Made by a program: the position numbers and the translations under genes
Shown here: one piece after another, positions 37,272-46,345 of the stretch
Layout: every line of letters starts with the position of its first letter
Numbering within the stretch: the stretch's first letter is position 1
Origin: Vallitalea guaymasensis
GTDB lineage: Bacteria > Bacillota > Clostridia > Lachnospirales > Vallitaleaceae
Assembly (NCBI RefSeq): GCF_018141425.1
Contig: NZ_CP058561.1
Location: forward strand, 372,001-436,000
Length of the DNA stretch: 64,000 bases
Direction of reading: 5' to 3'
The notes under the pieces: generated by a model
Databases searched by the model: none
What the model saw: only the letters and a program-made list of their open reading frames with translations
Told to the model about the DNA's origin: nothing

Positions 37272-38891
37272 ATGCATTTTTTTAAACAATCAATTGCTGT
37301 TGTTCTAACATTTATGATTATATCCACTGTACTAACAGGTTGTGCCCAAAGCAAAGAGACTGATATAGAAAAAGATGTCCTACAAAAAATTTCTAATCCA
37401 TATGAAGAAAAACTAGAGATTTCAATTTCCTTCTGGGGTATTGAAAATTCTTTTAGAAAAGGTGTAGACGATGCTCTATTAAAAGAAGTTGAAGAAAAAT
37501 TCAATGTATCCTTTAAAGTCATACCAACCGCTTGGTCTGATTGGAGTGAAAAGTATATAACCTACGCTGCATCTGGAGAATTACCTGATGTCTTTGCTCA
37601 TGATATAATCGGTAATTCCATATATCATAATTGGATTAAGGAAGGACTTATAAGGTCAATTCCTGAGGATCTTAGCAAATACCCTAACGTTCAAAAAATA
37701 TTTAATCAAGCTGATGCCAAAAAAACTAAATATGTTGATGGTAATTATTATATGATTCCAAGACAAACCTATAAGTCAGTTAATAGATGGGCACTTGATA
37801 GAGTAATCATGGTCAGAAAAGACTGGATGGAGAATCTAGGTATCAGTGATCCGCAGAATTTTGAAGAGTTCAAAGCAATGCTAAAAGCATTTGTTGAAGA
37901 CGACCCAGACAATAATGGTAAGGATGATACTATAGGTCTTGTAATTAATAATATGAACTTTGCAGCGCTTCTTTTTCTAGGCAGCTACCCAGAATTAAGT
38001 AATATTCCAAGATGCTGGGTCAAAGAAGATTCAAAATGGATGCCTGCCTATGCTAACAGAAAAGCAATTGATGCCATTGGGCAGTTGAAAGAGCTTTACC
38101 AAGAAGGATTGCTTTACAAGAATTTTGCTATAGCTAATACAGAAGACGCAAAAAATAAATTTGCTGAAGGAAAAGCTGGCGTATTCTTCTATGGTAACTC
38201 CTACAATTATATTCCTGACATGTGGGATAGATATAACCCTGATCAAAATTTCCTTGATGCTGTAAAATACTTGCATATGTGGCCTGCTCCAGATGGCAAT
38301 ATCTATAAATACACAGAAGCTACATGGTGGTCAGAAAGCTATTTCAGTTCTAAATGCAGTGACGAGAAAATGGAAAGGATATTAGCTATCTATGAATGGA
38401 CACTGTCTGAAGAAGGTTCATTGACTTGCAGATTAGGTATAAAAGGCAAAGATTGGGACATTAAAGATGGAGAAATAGTAATAACACGTCCAAAAGATGA
38501 AAATGGTAATTTTATAAATATGTTTGAATATTATCCATCTTTTGAAGTACTATCCAATATGGCGGCATGGCAACAGGATATAATGTATGAAAAAAATGCA
38601 CTAAACAATTCTATATGCGGCGAGGATGTTGTAGATATGTCAATCAGAGAAATGGCATGGCATGATAATAACGCAAAAATAGTCAATTACAACTATGATA
38701 TTGTTTTTATGTCTACTCCTGCCAAAGATAGATTATCTAGAGTTAATATAAATGATGAAATCGTTAAGATTATTTTAAGCGAAAAAAGCGTTGAGGAAGC
38801 TTATAATGATATGATTGATAGATTAAATGAAAATGGACTGCAAGAAGCTATAAACGAAGTTACAGCCAAAGCAGCCCAATCAGGTTATTGA
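37272..38891 (+). CDS. Orphan LplA-like solute-binding lipoprotein
   Basis: The 539-residue protein has a lipoprotein signal with Cys24 (VLTGCAQS) and a long family 1 solute-binding fold of the LplA type (WSDWSEKYITYAASGELPDV). Proteins of this size usually go with LplB/YtcP permeases, but none are encoded next to it, and it stands alone between the YesM kinase and a membrane protein. GGGGG lies 12 bases before the ATG. It may serve a transporter encoded elsewhere or act as ligand receptor for the divergent kinase. The 3' end overlaps the convergent gene by seven bases. Confidence 0.88.
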   Translation: MHFFKQSIAVVLTFMIISTVLTGCAQSKETDIEKDVLQKISNPYEEKLEISISFWGIENSFRKGVDDALLKEVEEKFNVSFKVIPTAWSDWSEKYITYAASGELPDVFAHDIIGNSIYHNWIKEGLIRSIPEDLSKYPNVQKIFNQADAKKTKYVDGNYYMIPRQTYKSVNRWALDRVIMVRKDWMENLGISDPQNFEEFKAMLKAFVEDDPDNNGKDDTIGLVINNMNFAALLFLGSYPELSNIPRCWVKEDSKWMPAYANRKAIDAIGQLKELYQEGLLYKNFAIANTEDAKNKFAEGKAGVFFYGNSYNYIPDMWDRYNPDQNFLDAVKYLHMWPAPDGNIYKYTEATWWSESYFSSKCSDEKMERILAIYEWTLSEEGSLTCRLGIKGKDWDIKDGEIVITRPKDENGNFINMFEYYPSFEVLSNMAAWQQDIMYEKNALNNSICGEDVVDMSIREMAWHDNNAKIVNYNYDIVFMSTPAKDRLSRVNINDEIVKIILSEKSVEEAYNDMIDRLNENGLQEAINEVTAKAAQSGY

Positions 38892-39901
38892 TTATTACTA
38901 TTATCACTCTTCCATTGTTGAACAAGAGTATCTGGTTTTTTCCTGAACATTTTATCAATTTCTTCTGAATAACCCACGATACACTTGTGACCGTCTTGAG
39001 AAAAATGCTCAATAAGATTATCAATGTTTCTTTTATTCATTGATGCTATCTGGTATTTAACTTTATTGGAAGACACAAATGTAATATTGGATTTTTCTAT
39101 TATCCTATAATATCTTGTTACTCCTTTATATACCCACATTAACTCGTTTATAGGCATAACAAAGAATGTACAAGGACTATTAGCTATAATATAATTCTGT
39201 GTTACAATGACAGAACCTTTATTTAATGCTGTAGGAGCTTTCATCTCTGTATCAACTTTTTCACAGAACACCTGGAAATCACTACCATACTGTTTTTTCA
39301 ACCTTCTCATACTCTTAGAATTCTTACGCAATATATATATGAATACACAAATGAATATGAATAAGAAAAATAACATTAATATCTTTGATGTAAGTGCATC
39401 AAAAGGTGTTTCGCAAGATAAGAAGTCTTCATACATAAGTTCCTTCAATTCTTCTGGAGAAATGGCATCTTCCAGTAATTCTTCTAATGTATTACGTAAA
39501 TTATTAGTAATTACTGAGAATGTCCCTCTGAGTAAATATGATGAGCTAGTCTCATTGACCAACTTATGATATTCATCCTCTTTTACAGATACGACAAGCA
39601 TTTTTTCATTAATATTAATTCCGATATAATAAGTTTCTGAAACCTTAGAACCATTACGTTCAGTTGTAACACTACCAAGATCAATATAATCACTTATTTC
39701 CATCTCAATATAATCATTGTTATCCATAGCTTTTTCAAAGTCTTCAGTGCTATTTATAACAGTTGGATTATTGGTATTTTCTTCATATGATGTCAAACAC
39801 TTATTGACTATCATACCCCCACTTATTAATAATATTGCTAAAATTAAAAGCGCTATGTATTTCTTTTTCTTGTACTTCTTCATGAATTGCGGTGTTTCCA
39901 T
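38885..39901 (-). CDS. Two-helix membrane protein of unknown function
   Basis: The 338-residue protein has a membrane helix at about 14-34, an extracytoplasmic domain (35-170), a second helix (about 172-192), and a C-terminal domain rich in beta strands (about 210-310) that resembles PH-like DUF6709-type domains (GSVIVTQNYIIANSPCTFFV). TAGGAGG precedes the ATG. No enzyme motif is visible. It is monocistronic, with its 3' end overlapping the lipoprotein gene. Confidence 0.75.
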   Translation of the reverse strand: METPQFMKKYKKKKYIALLILAILLISGGMIVNKCLTSYEENTNNPTVINSTEDFEKAMDNNDYIEMEISDYIDLGSVTTERNGSKVSETYYIGININEKMLVVSVKEDEYHKLVNETSSSYLLRGTFSVITNNLRNTLEELLEDAISPEELKELMYEDFLSCETPFDALTSKILMLFFLFIFICVFIYILRKNSKSMRRLKKQYGSDFQVFCEKVDTEMKAPTALNKGSVIVTQNYIIANSPCTFFVMPINELMWVYKGVTRYYRIIEKSNITFVSSNKVKYQIASMNKRNIDNLIEHFSQDGHKCIVGYSEEIDKMFRKKPDTLVQQWKSDNSNNQ

Positions 39902-40025
39902 TAATATTTCCTCCTATTTTTGTGTAATTAACACTCCATAGGATATTAGCATATAGGGTATTATTTTGTCAATTAGACTAATTAATTATATTAATATGTA
40001 GAATAAGACCTATATTTAAAATATA

Positions 40026-40892
40026 CTATTTATTTATTTGTATATAGTAATCTAATAAGTTATATATCCACTCACGTAATTCTGGAAAATCATATCCTAA
40101 ATCATTTGCATGTTTTGTATCTAGATTAAAGGATTCCACACCATTATATGGTCCTTCTGCACCTGTCATTGAATATATAGCTTTTTTACTTGTTTTCTTT
40201 TCTACATAATCTATTATTTCGTGTAATGTTATTGTACCTGTATTATTGCCATTTATAGTTCCAGTGAAATCCTTCTCTACTATCCATGCGATTAACTGTC
40301 CTGCTTCTGTAGATTTTATGAATGGTATTTCTTCATCCAGACAATCAATATGCATAGGATTCTCTTCTAAGATGCTCTTAACATAGAAATACAATCGTTC
40401 AGTATAATCATCTTCTCCCACTACGTAAGGAAATCTGACTGCAACAGCTTCAAAATGAGAGTATTCCTGAAATAGTGCGCATTCTGCTTGTCTTTTTATC
40501 TCAGGATAAGGATAGTCCATACGTGAGCACCATTTGAGTTCATAAGTATGAGGGTTGAATTCACTTTCTGTAATACCCATATGCAGTTTATCATAGACTG
40601 ACGCCGTTGATGTCATAACATATCTTCCACATTTTATATTATCCAAAAGATATTTAACATCATTGGAACAATAAGCAAGGTTATCACAAACAACATCATA
40701 ATATTTATCACCAAATACATTAGCTAAACTATCTGGACTTGTACGCTCAATAACAATTCTATTGACTTTTTCGCCAAAACTATCTTTTGTTAATCCTCTT
40801 GTGGCTATTGTTACATCATGTCCATTTTCTACTAATGCATTAACTAGATGTACTCCAAAAAAACGTGTTCCTCCTAATACTAGTATTTTCAT
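40026..40892 (-). CDS. NAD-dependent epimerase/reductase family protein
   Basis: This 288-residue short-chain (extended) dehydrogenase begins with the Rossmann nucleotide motif MKILVLGGTRFFGVHLV. It has TSTASVYD with the catalytic Ser/Thr and a modified YPEIKRQAE in place of YxxxK. The N-terminal GGTRFFG type is typical of the plant-like and bacterial epimerase/reductase subgroup. AGGAGG precedes the ATG. It lies 37 bases after the three-gene candidate toxin-antitoxin set in the same direction and could share its transcript. Substrate unknown. Confidence 0.85.
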   Translation of the reverse strand: MKILVLGGTRFFGVHLVNALVENGHDVTIATRGLTKDSFGEKVNRIVIERTSPDSLANVFGDKYYDVVCDNLAYCSNDVKYLLDNIKCGRYVMTSTASVYDKLHMGITESEFNPHTYELKWCSRMDYPYPEIKRQAECALFQEYSHFEAVAVRFPYVVGEDDYTERLYFYVKSILEENPMHIDCLDEEIPFIKSTEAGQLIAWIVEKDFTGTINGNNTGTITLHEIIDYVEKKTSKKAIYSMTGAEGPYNGVESFNLDTKHANDLGYDFPELREWIYNLLDYYIQINK

Positions 40893-40929
40893 TTAATTCC
40901 TCCTGTCTGAGCAGTTTATTCTAATACTA

Positions 40930-41175
40930 TTACTGATGCACCAAATCTTTAGGGTAACTCTTATGTTCCATAAACCCATATTCAAGCATTAATTCATCAG
41001 TTAAATATTTGACTCCTTTACAATGTAGGTCACCGACACCTTCACTGATTAATTCATAAGTTTCAGAAGTATAAAAATAATCCATACTTTCATCTAAATC
41101 TTTTCCAGTTTCTTTTGAAAACTCAATGATTATTTTTTTGTATAAAGCTTGTAATAATGTTTTGTTCGCTTCCAT
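40930..41175 (-). CDS. DUF3791-like small protein, possible toxin-antitoxin component
   Basis: This 81-residue helical protein contains FYTSETYELISEGVGDLHCKG and YLTDELMLEYGF, a pattern repeatedly seen next to DUF3990 genes in Firmicutes. It starts two bases after the DUF3990 stop, with TGAGGAAG as ribosome site. As part of a tight three-gene unit it may be an antitoxin or accessory immunity factor. There is no catalytic motif. Family naming is from memory of the pattern. Confidence 0.7.
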   Translation of the reverse strand: MEANKTLLQALYKKIIIEFSKETGKDLDESMDYFYTSETYELISEGVGDLHCKGVKYLTDELMLEYGFMEHKSYPKDLVHQ

Positions 41176-41177
41176 AA

Positions 41178-41657
41178 CTACACTTCCTCACTATTTTTAT
41201 AGACTAAATATTTATTAATAATATCTTGATTTATTATACAAATTTGATGATTAGGCTTATAAAATTGTAATCTATTAAGAGTTTCTGCTTTATCTATTAA
41301 TTTATCTTTGTAAAGTTCTATAGTATTATATACTCTATCATCAGCTATTCCACCTATAATCAGATCGTATTCCAAATAACAAGTACTTCTGCCTCTACAC
41401 TGTAATATAAAATCTAACCATTCATTATCATATTTTAAAAATTCTTTTACCATATAATTCTGTTTTATTTTATCAATAGATAATGAATATATATTTAGAA
41501 TTCCTTTTTTACCTCTTCTTTTAAATTTAGTAGTCCAATTTACTGCTTGCTCTTTAATACCTGTCACATAGAATCCTTTACCAAAATCTAAAGCTTCTCT
41601 AGAAAAAGATATATTAGGGTTTTGCACTAGACAATAAGAACCATGATATACTATCAT
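41178..41657 (-). CDS. DUF3990 protein, ADP-ribosyltransferase-like candidate toxin
   Basis: The 159-residue protein shows the DUF3990 pattern: VYHGS at the N-terminus, DFGKGFYVT at 24-32, EYDLIIGGIADDRVYNT at 96-112 and HQICIIN near 137. His5, Tyr30 and Gln138 would fit the H-Y-Q triad of one ADP-ribosyltransferase clade, so it may modify a cellular target with NAD. It overlaps the upstream DUF3791 gene by four bases (ATGA), and the next gene starts two bases downstream, an arrangement typical of toxin-antitoxin sets. Activity and target are inferred. Confidence 0.78.
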   Translation of the reverse strand: MIVYHGSYCLVQNPNISFSREALDFGKGFYVTGIKEQAVNWTTKFKRRGKKGILNIYSLSIDKIKQNYMVKEFLKYDNEWLDFILQCRGRSTCYLEYDLIIGGIADDRVYNTIELYKDKLIDKAETLNRLQFYKPNHQICIINQDIINKYLVYKNSEEV

Positions 41658-41872
41658 TTTAATATTCCCCTCTCATTAAGTACTTCAATCAAATCTTCTA
41701 CTATATAATGTTTACTTTGAGAATGCAGAGGTTCATAACAAGGTATAATATAATTTTTAATAATATTGGAATCCTTGTTTAATAATTTATAAACAACTTT
41801 TGGACTTATTCCTAATTGTTCAGCTAAACTTTCAATACAAAAGATTGTAAATTCTAATGTTTTTTTATCCAT
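41654..41872 (-). CDS. DUF3791 small protein, candidate antitoxin
   Basis: This 72-residue protein (FTIFCIESLAEQLGISPKVV, then IIPCYEPLHSQSKHYIVEDL) has the DUF3791 form: a helix-turn-helix-like N-terminus and a compact tail. It is the first gene of the three-gene unit, with ATGAGGTGA as ribosome site and a promoter overlapped by an inverted repeat. The DNA-binding look and first position fit an autoregulating antitoxin. Confidence 0.78.
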   Translation of the reverse strand: MDKKTLEFTIFCIESLAEQLGISPKVVYKLLNKDSNIIKNYIIPCYEPLHSQSKHYIVEDLIEVLNERGILK

Positions 41873-41890
41873 AAACTCACCTCATAAAAT

Positions 41891-41931
41891 ATAGTATAGT
41901 TTAATTATACTATACTATTAATATACTTCAA
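41891..41931 (-). promoter_or_regulatory. Promoter with overlapping 10-bp inverted repeat (putative autoregulatory operator)
   Basis: ATAGTATAGT (41891-41900) and ACTATACTAT (41909-41918) form a perfect inverted repeat with an eight-base spacer. On the minus strand a -10 TATAAT lies at 41904-41909, inside the repeat, and a -35-like TTGAAG at 41926-41931, 16 bases upstream. A protein bound here would block the promoter of the DUF3791-DUF3990 unit, whose first start codon is at 41872. Confidence 0.65.
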
Positions 41932-42188
41932 ATTAAAATCATCTAACCAATAATTAAAATAACTTTTTCTATATATTTTAGTTATTAATATTAAATAAAT
42001 CTGTTGATATAATTCTAGCACTTGAATACTATTTCTACAATAGGATAGTTATTATCTCCACATATGTAAATCATTTATGTATATATGTAAAGATAATCCA
42101 AATATTAGCAAAATATTAATAGAATACAAAGAGATGGTGAGATACAATTTTAATAAGGTTATATTTTTTTGAAGGATGGTGTTTAGAA
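41932..42188. other. Intergenic region upstream of hydantoinase gene
   Basis: With the operator above, this makes a gene-free stretch of 316 bases between divergent genes. It holds the upstream region of the HyuA gene. I see no clear -35/-10 pair for that gene, no hairpin and no open frame, only A/T-rich sequence with GAAGGATGG before the start codon. Confidence 0.5.
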
Positions 42189-44258
42189 TTGAATAAAGTA
42201 ATAGGAATAGATACAGGGGGAACATTTACTGATGCTGTCATTTACGATTATGACAGTATGAAGATTCTTGCTTCATGTAAAACCCCTACTACAGTAGAAA
42301 ATCTGAGAATATGTATTAATAACGTATTAGACAAATTACCTGAAGAACATATGAGTAATATCAGCACAGTATCTCTATCAACTACACTAGTAACCAATGC
42401 TTGTGTTGAAGGCAAAGGCGCAAGAGGGAAATTAATATTAATTGGGTCTAAACCAGAAGAAATATCAAAATATGGACATGACTATGGTCTTCCATCTATA
42501 GATGATATATTATTTGTTGATGGAGAGGTTGATACTCAGGGAAATATAATATCTACACCTGACTGGAACAAGTTCAAAGAAGATATAGTGAAAGAACAAA
42601 ACCTGGTTGATGGATATGCAGTTGTACAAGTTTTTGGAGTCATCAATCCTGTTTTTGAATTAGAAGCTAAGAAAGTCATAAAAGAGATTAACAACAAACC
42701 AGTAATATGTGGACATGAACTATCTTCAAAACTTAATTACATGAGAAGAGCCGTAAGTAGCTTACTTAATTGTAGGATAGTTCCAATATTCAATAATTTT
42801 TTAGATGCAATAAAAGATAACTTGATGAAAAGAAATATTAATGTACATATAGTCATAGTACGAGGCGATGGCTCTATCATGACTGAAGAATATGCAAGAG
42901 AAAAACCAGTGGATACTCTACTCTCAGGACCTGCCGCTAGTGTATCAGGTGCTTTGAAACTTAGTAATCTCAATGATGGTATCGTACTTGATATGGGTGG
43001 AACTACTAGTGATCTTGCCATAGTAGAAAACAGTCAAGTCATTATGGAAGAAACAGGTGCTAATATCAACGGATATAAAACATCCACACCATCAATAGAT
43101 ATGAGTACAATCGGTTTAGGTGGAGACAGCGAAATTATAATTGATAAAAATGAAAATATTTTTGTTGGTCCTAGACGAGTTCAACCTATATGCAGCCTAG
43201 CTAGCAAATATCCACAGATTAAAACCTATCTAGAAAAATTAGTTAAGAATAAAACTACCCATACAAGACCTTTAGGAGTTTTTTGCTATCTTATAAAAGA
43301 CAAAAACGAAATACCATATGAATGTCTAACCCATAATGAAAAGAATATAGTAAAAGCATTAAGTGATGGTCCTGTAGATGTCTCTACCCTATGTGAATCG
43401 TGTGATATATCCATATATAATCTAAGGTTAGATGGACTGATAAATAACAGTATCATAATGAAAAGCTCTCTTACTCCAACAGATATAATGCATGTTAATG
43501 GAGAATTCGACCAATGGGATGTAGAAGCCGCAACCCTTGCAGTTAAACAGTTTGCATTACAATATGGTTTTGAAGTCAATCAATTATGTGAAAAAGTCTA
43601 TGATACAGTATGCGAAAACATTTATCTAATGATTGCTGATAAACTCATTGACTATGAAAATATCGTCCATTCAACAAACCGTACTAATAAAAAAGTTAAA
43701 AATGAAGAATTAATTTCATACGCAACCCAGCAAAAACTTTTAAGACATGCTTTTACGGGTCAAGGAAAATACTGTAATATTGATTTCAAAACAAACCTGC
43801 CTTTAATCGGGATAGGTGCTCCATCTAAAATATTTTTACCAAGAGTTGCAGAAAGATTGGGTACCAAATGCATTATTCCCAAGTATGCTCAAGTAGCTAA
43901 TGCAATGGGAGCTGCAGCCGGTGAAATATCAGTAAGTGTTGATATTATAATAAATCCTGTATATGAAAATAATATGCTCTTATACTATAATGTCATCGTA
44001 CCTGGAAACATACTACGATATGATGAATACGAAGATGCTGAAAAAGCTGCTATGAAGAAAACATATGAATATACTGAAAAAACAGCTATTGAACGAGGAA
44101 CTATAAATCCTGTAATTGAGGTAACCAAACATGAAAAAAGAGCAACAATCTCCACTGATAATATAGAGTCTTCCATTCCAGTAAAAGAAAACTTTCTTAT
44201 TTCTGTTATCTTTACTGGTAAAACTAAATGTAATCTATCTAACATTAGAGCTTTATAA
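42189..44258 (+). CDS. HyuA-type hydantoinase/oxoprolinase family protein
   Basis: The 689-residue protein has the ASKHA-fold signature GIDTGGTFTDAVIYD at the N-terminus and VLDMGGTTSDLAIV in the hydantoinase A domain, with LSTTLVTNACVEGKGARG between them and GAPSKIFLPRVAERLG near the end. Family members bind ATP and open hydantoin, 5-oxoproline or related rings, or form the beta subunit of ketone carboxylases, usually with a HyuB-type partner. No HyuB gene is adjacent. Residues about 380-440 form a winged-helix-like insert (LSDGPVDVSTLCESCDIS). It starts with TTG after GGATGG. Substrate unknown. Confidence 0.87.
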   Translation: MNKVIGIDTGGTFTDAVIYDYDSMKILASCKTPTTVENLRICINNVLDKLPEEHMSNISTVSLSTTLVTNACVEGKGARGKLILIGSKPEEISKYGHDYGLPSIDDILFVDGEVDTQGNIISTPDWNKFKEDIVKEQNLVDGYAVVQVFGVINPVFELEAKKVIKEINNKPVICGHELSSKLNYMRRAVSSLLNCRIVPIFNNFLDAIKDNLMKRNINVHIVIVRGDGSIMTEEYAREKPVDTLLSGPAASVSGALKLSNLNDGIVLDMGGTTSDLAIVENSQVIMEETGANINGYKTSTPSIDMSTIGLGGDSEIIIDKNENIFVGPRRVQPICSLASKYPQIKTYLEKLVKNKTTHTRPLGVFCYLIKDKNEIPYECLTHNEKNIVKALSDGPVDVSTLCESCDISIYNLRLDGLINNSIIMKSSLTPTDIMHVNGEFDQWDVEAATLAVKQFALQYGFEVNQLCEKVYDTVCENIYLMIADKLIDYENIVHSTNRTNKKVKNEELISYATQQKLLRHAFTGQGKYCNIDFKTNLPLIGIGAPSKIFLPRVAERLGTKCIIPKYAQVANAMGAAAGEISVSVDIIINPVYENNMLLYYNVIVPGNILRYDEYEDAEKAAMKKTYEYTEKTAIERGTINPVIEVTKHEKRATISTDNIESSIPVKENFLISVIFTGKTKCNLSNIRAL

Positions 44259-44289
44259 ATAATAGCTATCCCTATTATTTAATATAATT

Positions 44290-44343
44290 AAAGCGGTAAA
44301 TGACATATTTATTACTATATTATTCGCCGCTTTTATAGCTTTT
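44290..44343 (+). terminator. Probable terminator after HyuA gene
   Basis: AAAGCGG (44290-44296) pairs with CCGCTTT (44337-44343), followed by TTATAGCTTTTT. The loop is long (40 bases), so confidence is moderate. Confidence 0.5.
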
Positions 44344-44384
44344 TAACTATTTATTTTTATTAGTATAATACTATTAATTCTAAT

Positions 44385-45158
44385 CTATACTGTATCTCCT
44401 CTTTTGATATTTCTACCAATAAAGTATTTGTATATAGATAATCCTGCTATACTAATTAATGGAGTTAAAATAAAATTAATTACATTAATAATTAATCTTG
44501 TAACTAAAAATGCTGTCTTACTTAATTCCATACCTAACCAACCAGGTAATGAAACAAATAGTGTTATTGGTATGAGTCCAGTGAGCATTGCAACTACAAA
44601 ATATTTTATCATGATACCTTTATCCATCATATAGAATTCTTTGCTTCTTGAAACTAATCCACTATCTTTTTCTATTACAAGAATATATTTCGCTAAACAG
44701 AATCTAATTAATATATAAATATACACAGCTATAAGCGCTATACCAAGAATCAAAGCAAAAAATGGTGATCGTAAAATAATCTGTATGAAAGAATATGCAA
44801 TAAGAGCTCCTAACATTATCCCACCGATTATAAGATATCCTAGAATAAATCTAGGAAGTTTCTTGATTGAATCAACAATAACTTCTTTTTTGTTGTTATA
44901 TTCTGCTTCATAAACCTTATTTATTATTGTAACAATAATAATTGTTAGCATAGCTGTTACCAGCATTTCAATAAGGGTAAACAAAACATCCGATAGAGCT
45001 GGTACCATATCTTTCTTTGGATAAATACTATATTGTTTGTATGTACTATACACATTAAATAAAATTATAATGAATTGAATCACATATAGTTCTACACCAC
45101 ATTTACTGATTATATGCTTTACATCATTCTTAATATCTTGAAACGTTAATCCTTTCAT
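44385..45158 (-). CDS. Polytopic membrane protein of unknown function
   Basis: This 257-residue protein has about six hydrophobic segments: near 22-36, 52-75, 98-130, 131-155, 185-205 and 215-245. There is a basic C-terminal tail and no enzymatic motif. GGAAGGG precedes the ATG. The layout resembles the DUF975/YciC-like group of Firmicutes membrane proteins, but that is only a resemblance. It stands alone. Confidence 0.72.
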   Translation of the reverse strand: MKGLTFQDIKNDVKHIISKCGVELYVIQFIIILFNVYSTYKQYSIYPKKDMVPALSDVLFTLIEMLVTAMLTIIIVTIINKVYEAEYNNKKEVIVDSIKKLPRFILGYLIIGGIMLGALIAYSFIQIILRSPFFALILGIALIAVYIYILIRFCLAKYILVIEKDSGLVSRSKEFYMMDKGIMIKYFVVAMLTGLIPITLFVSLPGWLGMELSKTAFLVTRLIINVINFILTPLISIAGLSIYKYFIGRNIKRGDTV

Positions 45159-45303
45159 TTATCTATCCCTTCCTTATTAATTTACACCATCCCATTTATT
45201 ATATCCTACACAATTATAGCAAATTCAATTACATAAATCAAATATGTTTACCATACATTTTATTAGTATAATAGTACTAATATTACAAATCACATATAAA
45301 CAA

Positions 45304-45346
45304 AACTCTTTAATTGCTATTTATATCAAATAACAATCAAAGAGTT
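45304..45346 (-). terminator. Terminator after foldase-like gene
   Basis: AACTCTTT (45304-45311) pairs with AAAGAGTT (45339-45346), extended by ATTG/CAAT and TATTT/AAATA inside. The minus strand continues with TTTTGTTTATATG. It lies 19 bases past the stop at 45365. Confidence 0.8.
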
Positions 45347-45364
45347 AAATATTTTATCATCCTA

Positions 45365-46345
45365 TTATTTTACATCTAAACCCTCATCAACAATCTTAAC
45401 TTCTGATTCATTCATTAGTTTTTGTATCAGCTCTTCATATTTTTCATCATTATATCTAGTCCTTATTATATCTTTCTTATCTTCAAAAGAATAATAACTA
45501 CCCTCTTTTCTACTGATACATTTTATAATATAAAAAGCCCCATTATAGTCTATAATCTCACTTATCTCATTAACTTCCAATCTGGAAACTGGATTATATA
45601 TACTATACTCAAATTTTATATCATTCCTTGCTGTAGTCTCATCAAATACTCTATCTATGACATCAATTCTATAACCATTTTTTTCTATGGTATCCTGAAA
45701 ATCAATCTGATTATCAAATATATTGTCATGAATATCAATTAACTCTTTTATATTTGAAGCTGTCAATTTTTTATCCCGTATATCAAGTGGTGATATTTTT
45801 ATTAATTTAGCTTCTATATAATCTTGTTTTTTAAAATCAGAATATAATTTTTTACTATTATCATAGTATACCTTTAGTTTTTCATCATTAAGCGCAAATT
45901 TATCAGCAGCCAATATTTCTTTTAACAACAATACTCTTTTACTGTGCAAATAACTATAATAATCGTCTTCTTGAAATTCTTTAGGTCCATAGATGATTTC
46001 ACCTTTATCCAAAGCCTTTTTTCTTCTTTCATTCTCTTCAATAAAGCTCTTGATAAAAGTTTTGTAAGAGATATCTTCCACTACATTCTTCTCTCTGAAT
46101 AATAGTTGCTCAATCTTTATTCTAATCATATAATCAAGATCTTGCTGAGTAGAAAAACATTGCTTGAACTCTCTTAGAGATACAGGTTCATCATTTACAT
46201 AAGCTACAGTTCTATCTCCATCATCATCCACTTTATCATTAGCAACTACAACGATATATAATACTAGAAAAGTCAAGATGATAGTAATAATAATGGTAAA
46301 TTTCTTTACATTAATACTTCTTTTTTTCTTTTTCATATCAATCAC
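45365..46345 (-). CDS. PpiC/SurA-like peptidyl-prolyl isomerase (membrane-anchored foldase)
   Basis: The 326-residue protein has an N-terminal membrane anchor (about 15-34), then VAYVNDEPVSLREFKQ, which resembles the start of SurA/PrsA-type chaperone domains, a helical region, and a poorly conserved parvulin-like segment (about 185-300; VNEISEIIDYNGAFYIIKCI). It would help secreted proteins fold at the outer membrane face. The gene begins with GTG (or an ATG at 46336) inside the last codons of the beta-helix gene, so the two are translationally coupled; the beta-helix protein is its probable client. Confidence 0.78.
   Translation of the reverse strand: MIDMKKKKRSINVKKFTIIITIILTFLVLYIVVVANDKVDDDGDRTVAYVNDEPVSLREFKQCFSTQQDLDYMIRIKIEQLLFREKNVVEDISYKTFIKSFIEENERRKKALDKGEIIYGPKEFQEDDYYSYLHSKRVLLLKEILAADKFALNDEKLKVYYDNSKKLYSDFKKQDYIEAKLIKISPLDIRDKKLTASNIKELIDIHDNIFDNQIDFQDTIEKNGYRIDVIDRVFDETTARNDIKFEYSIYNPVSRLEVNEISEIIDYNGAFYIIKCISRKEGSYYSFEDKKDIIRTRYNDEKYEELIQKLMNESEVKIVDEGLDVK

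Noticed and set aside
37136-37522. 128-codon minus-strand open frame over the start of the LplA-like gene
   Set aside because: It overlaps a lipoprotein signal peptide and binding-protein domain on the other strand, and has no family pattern.
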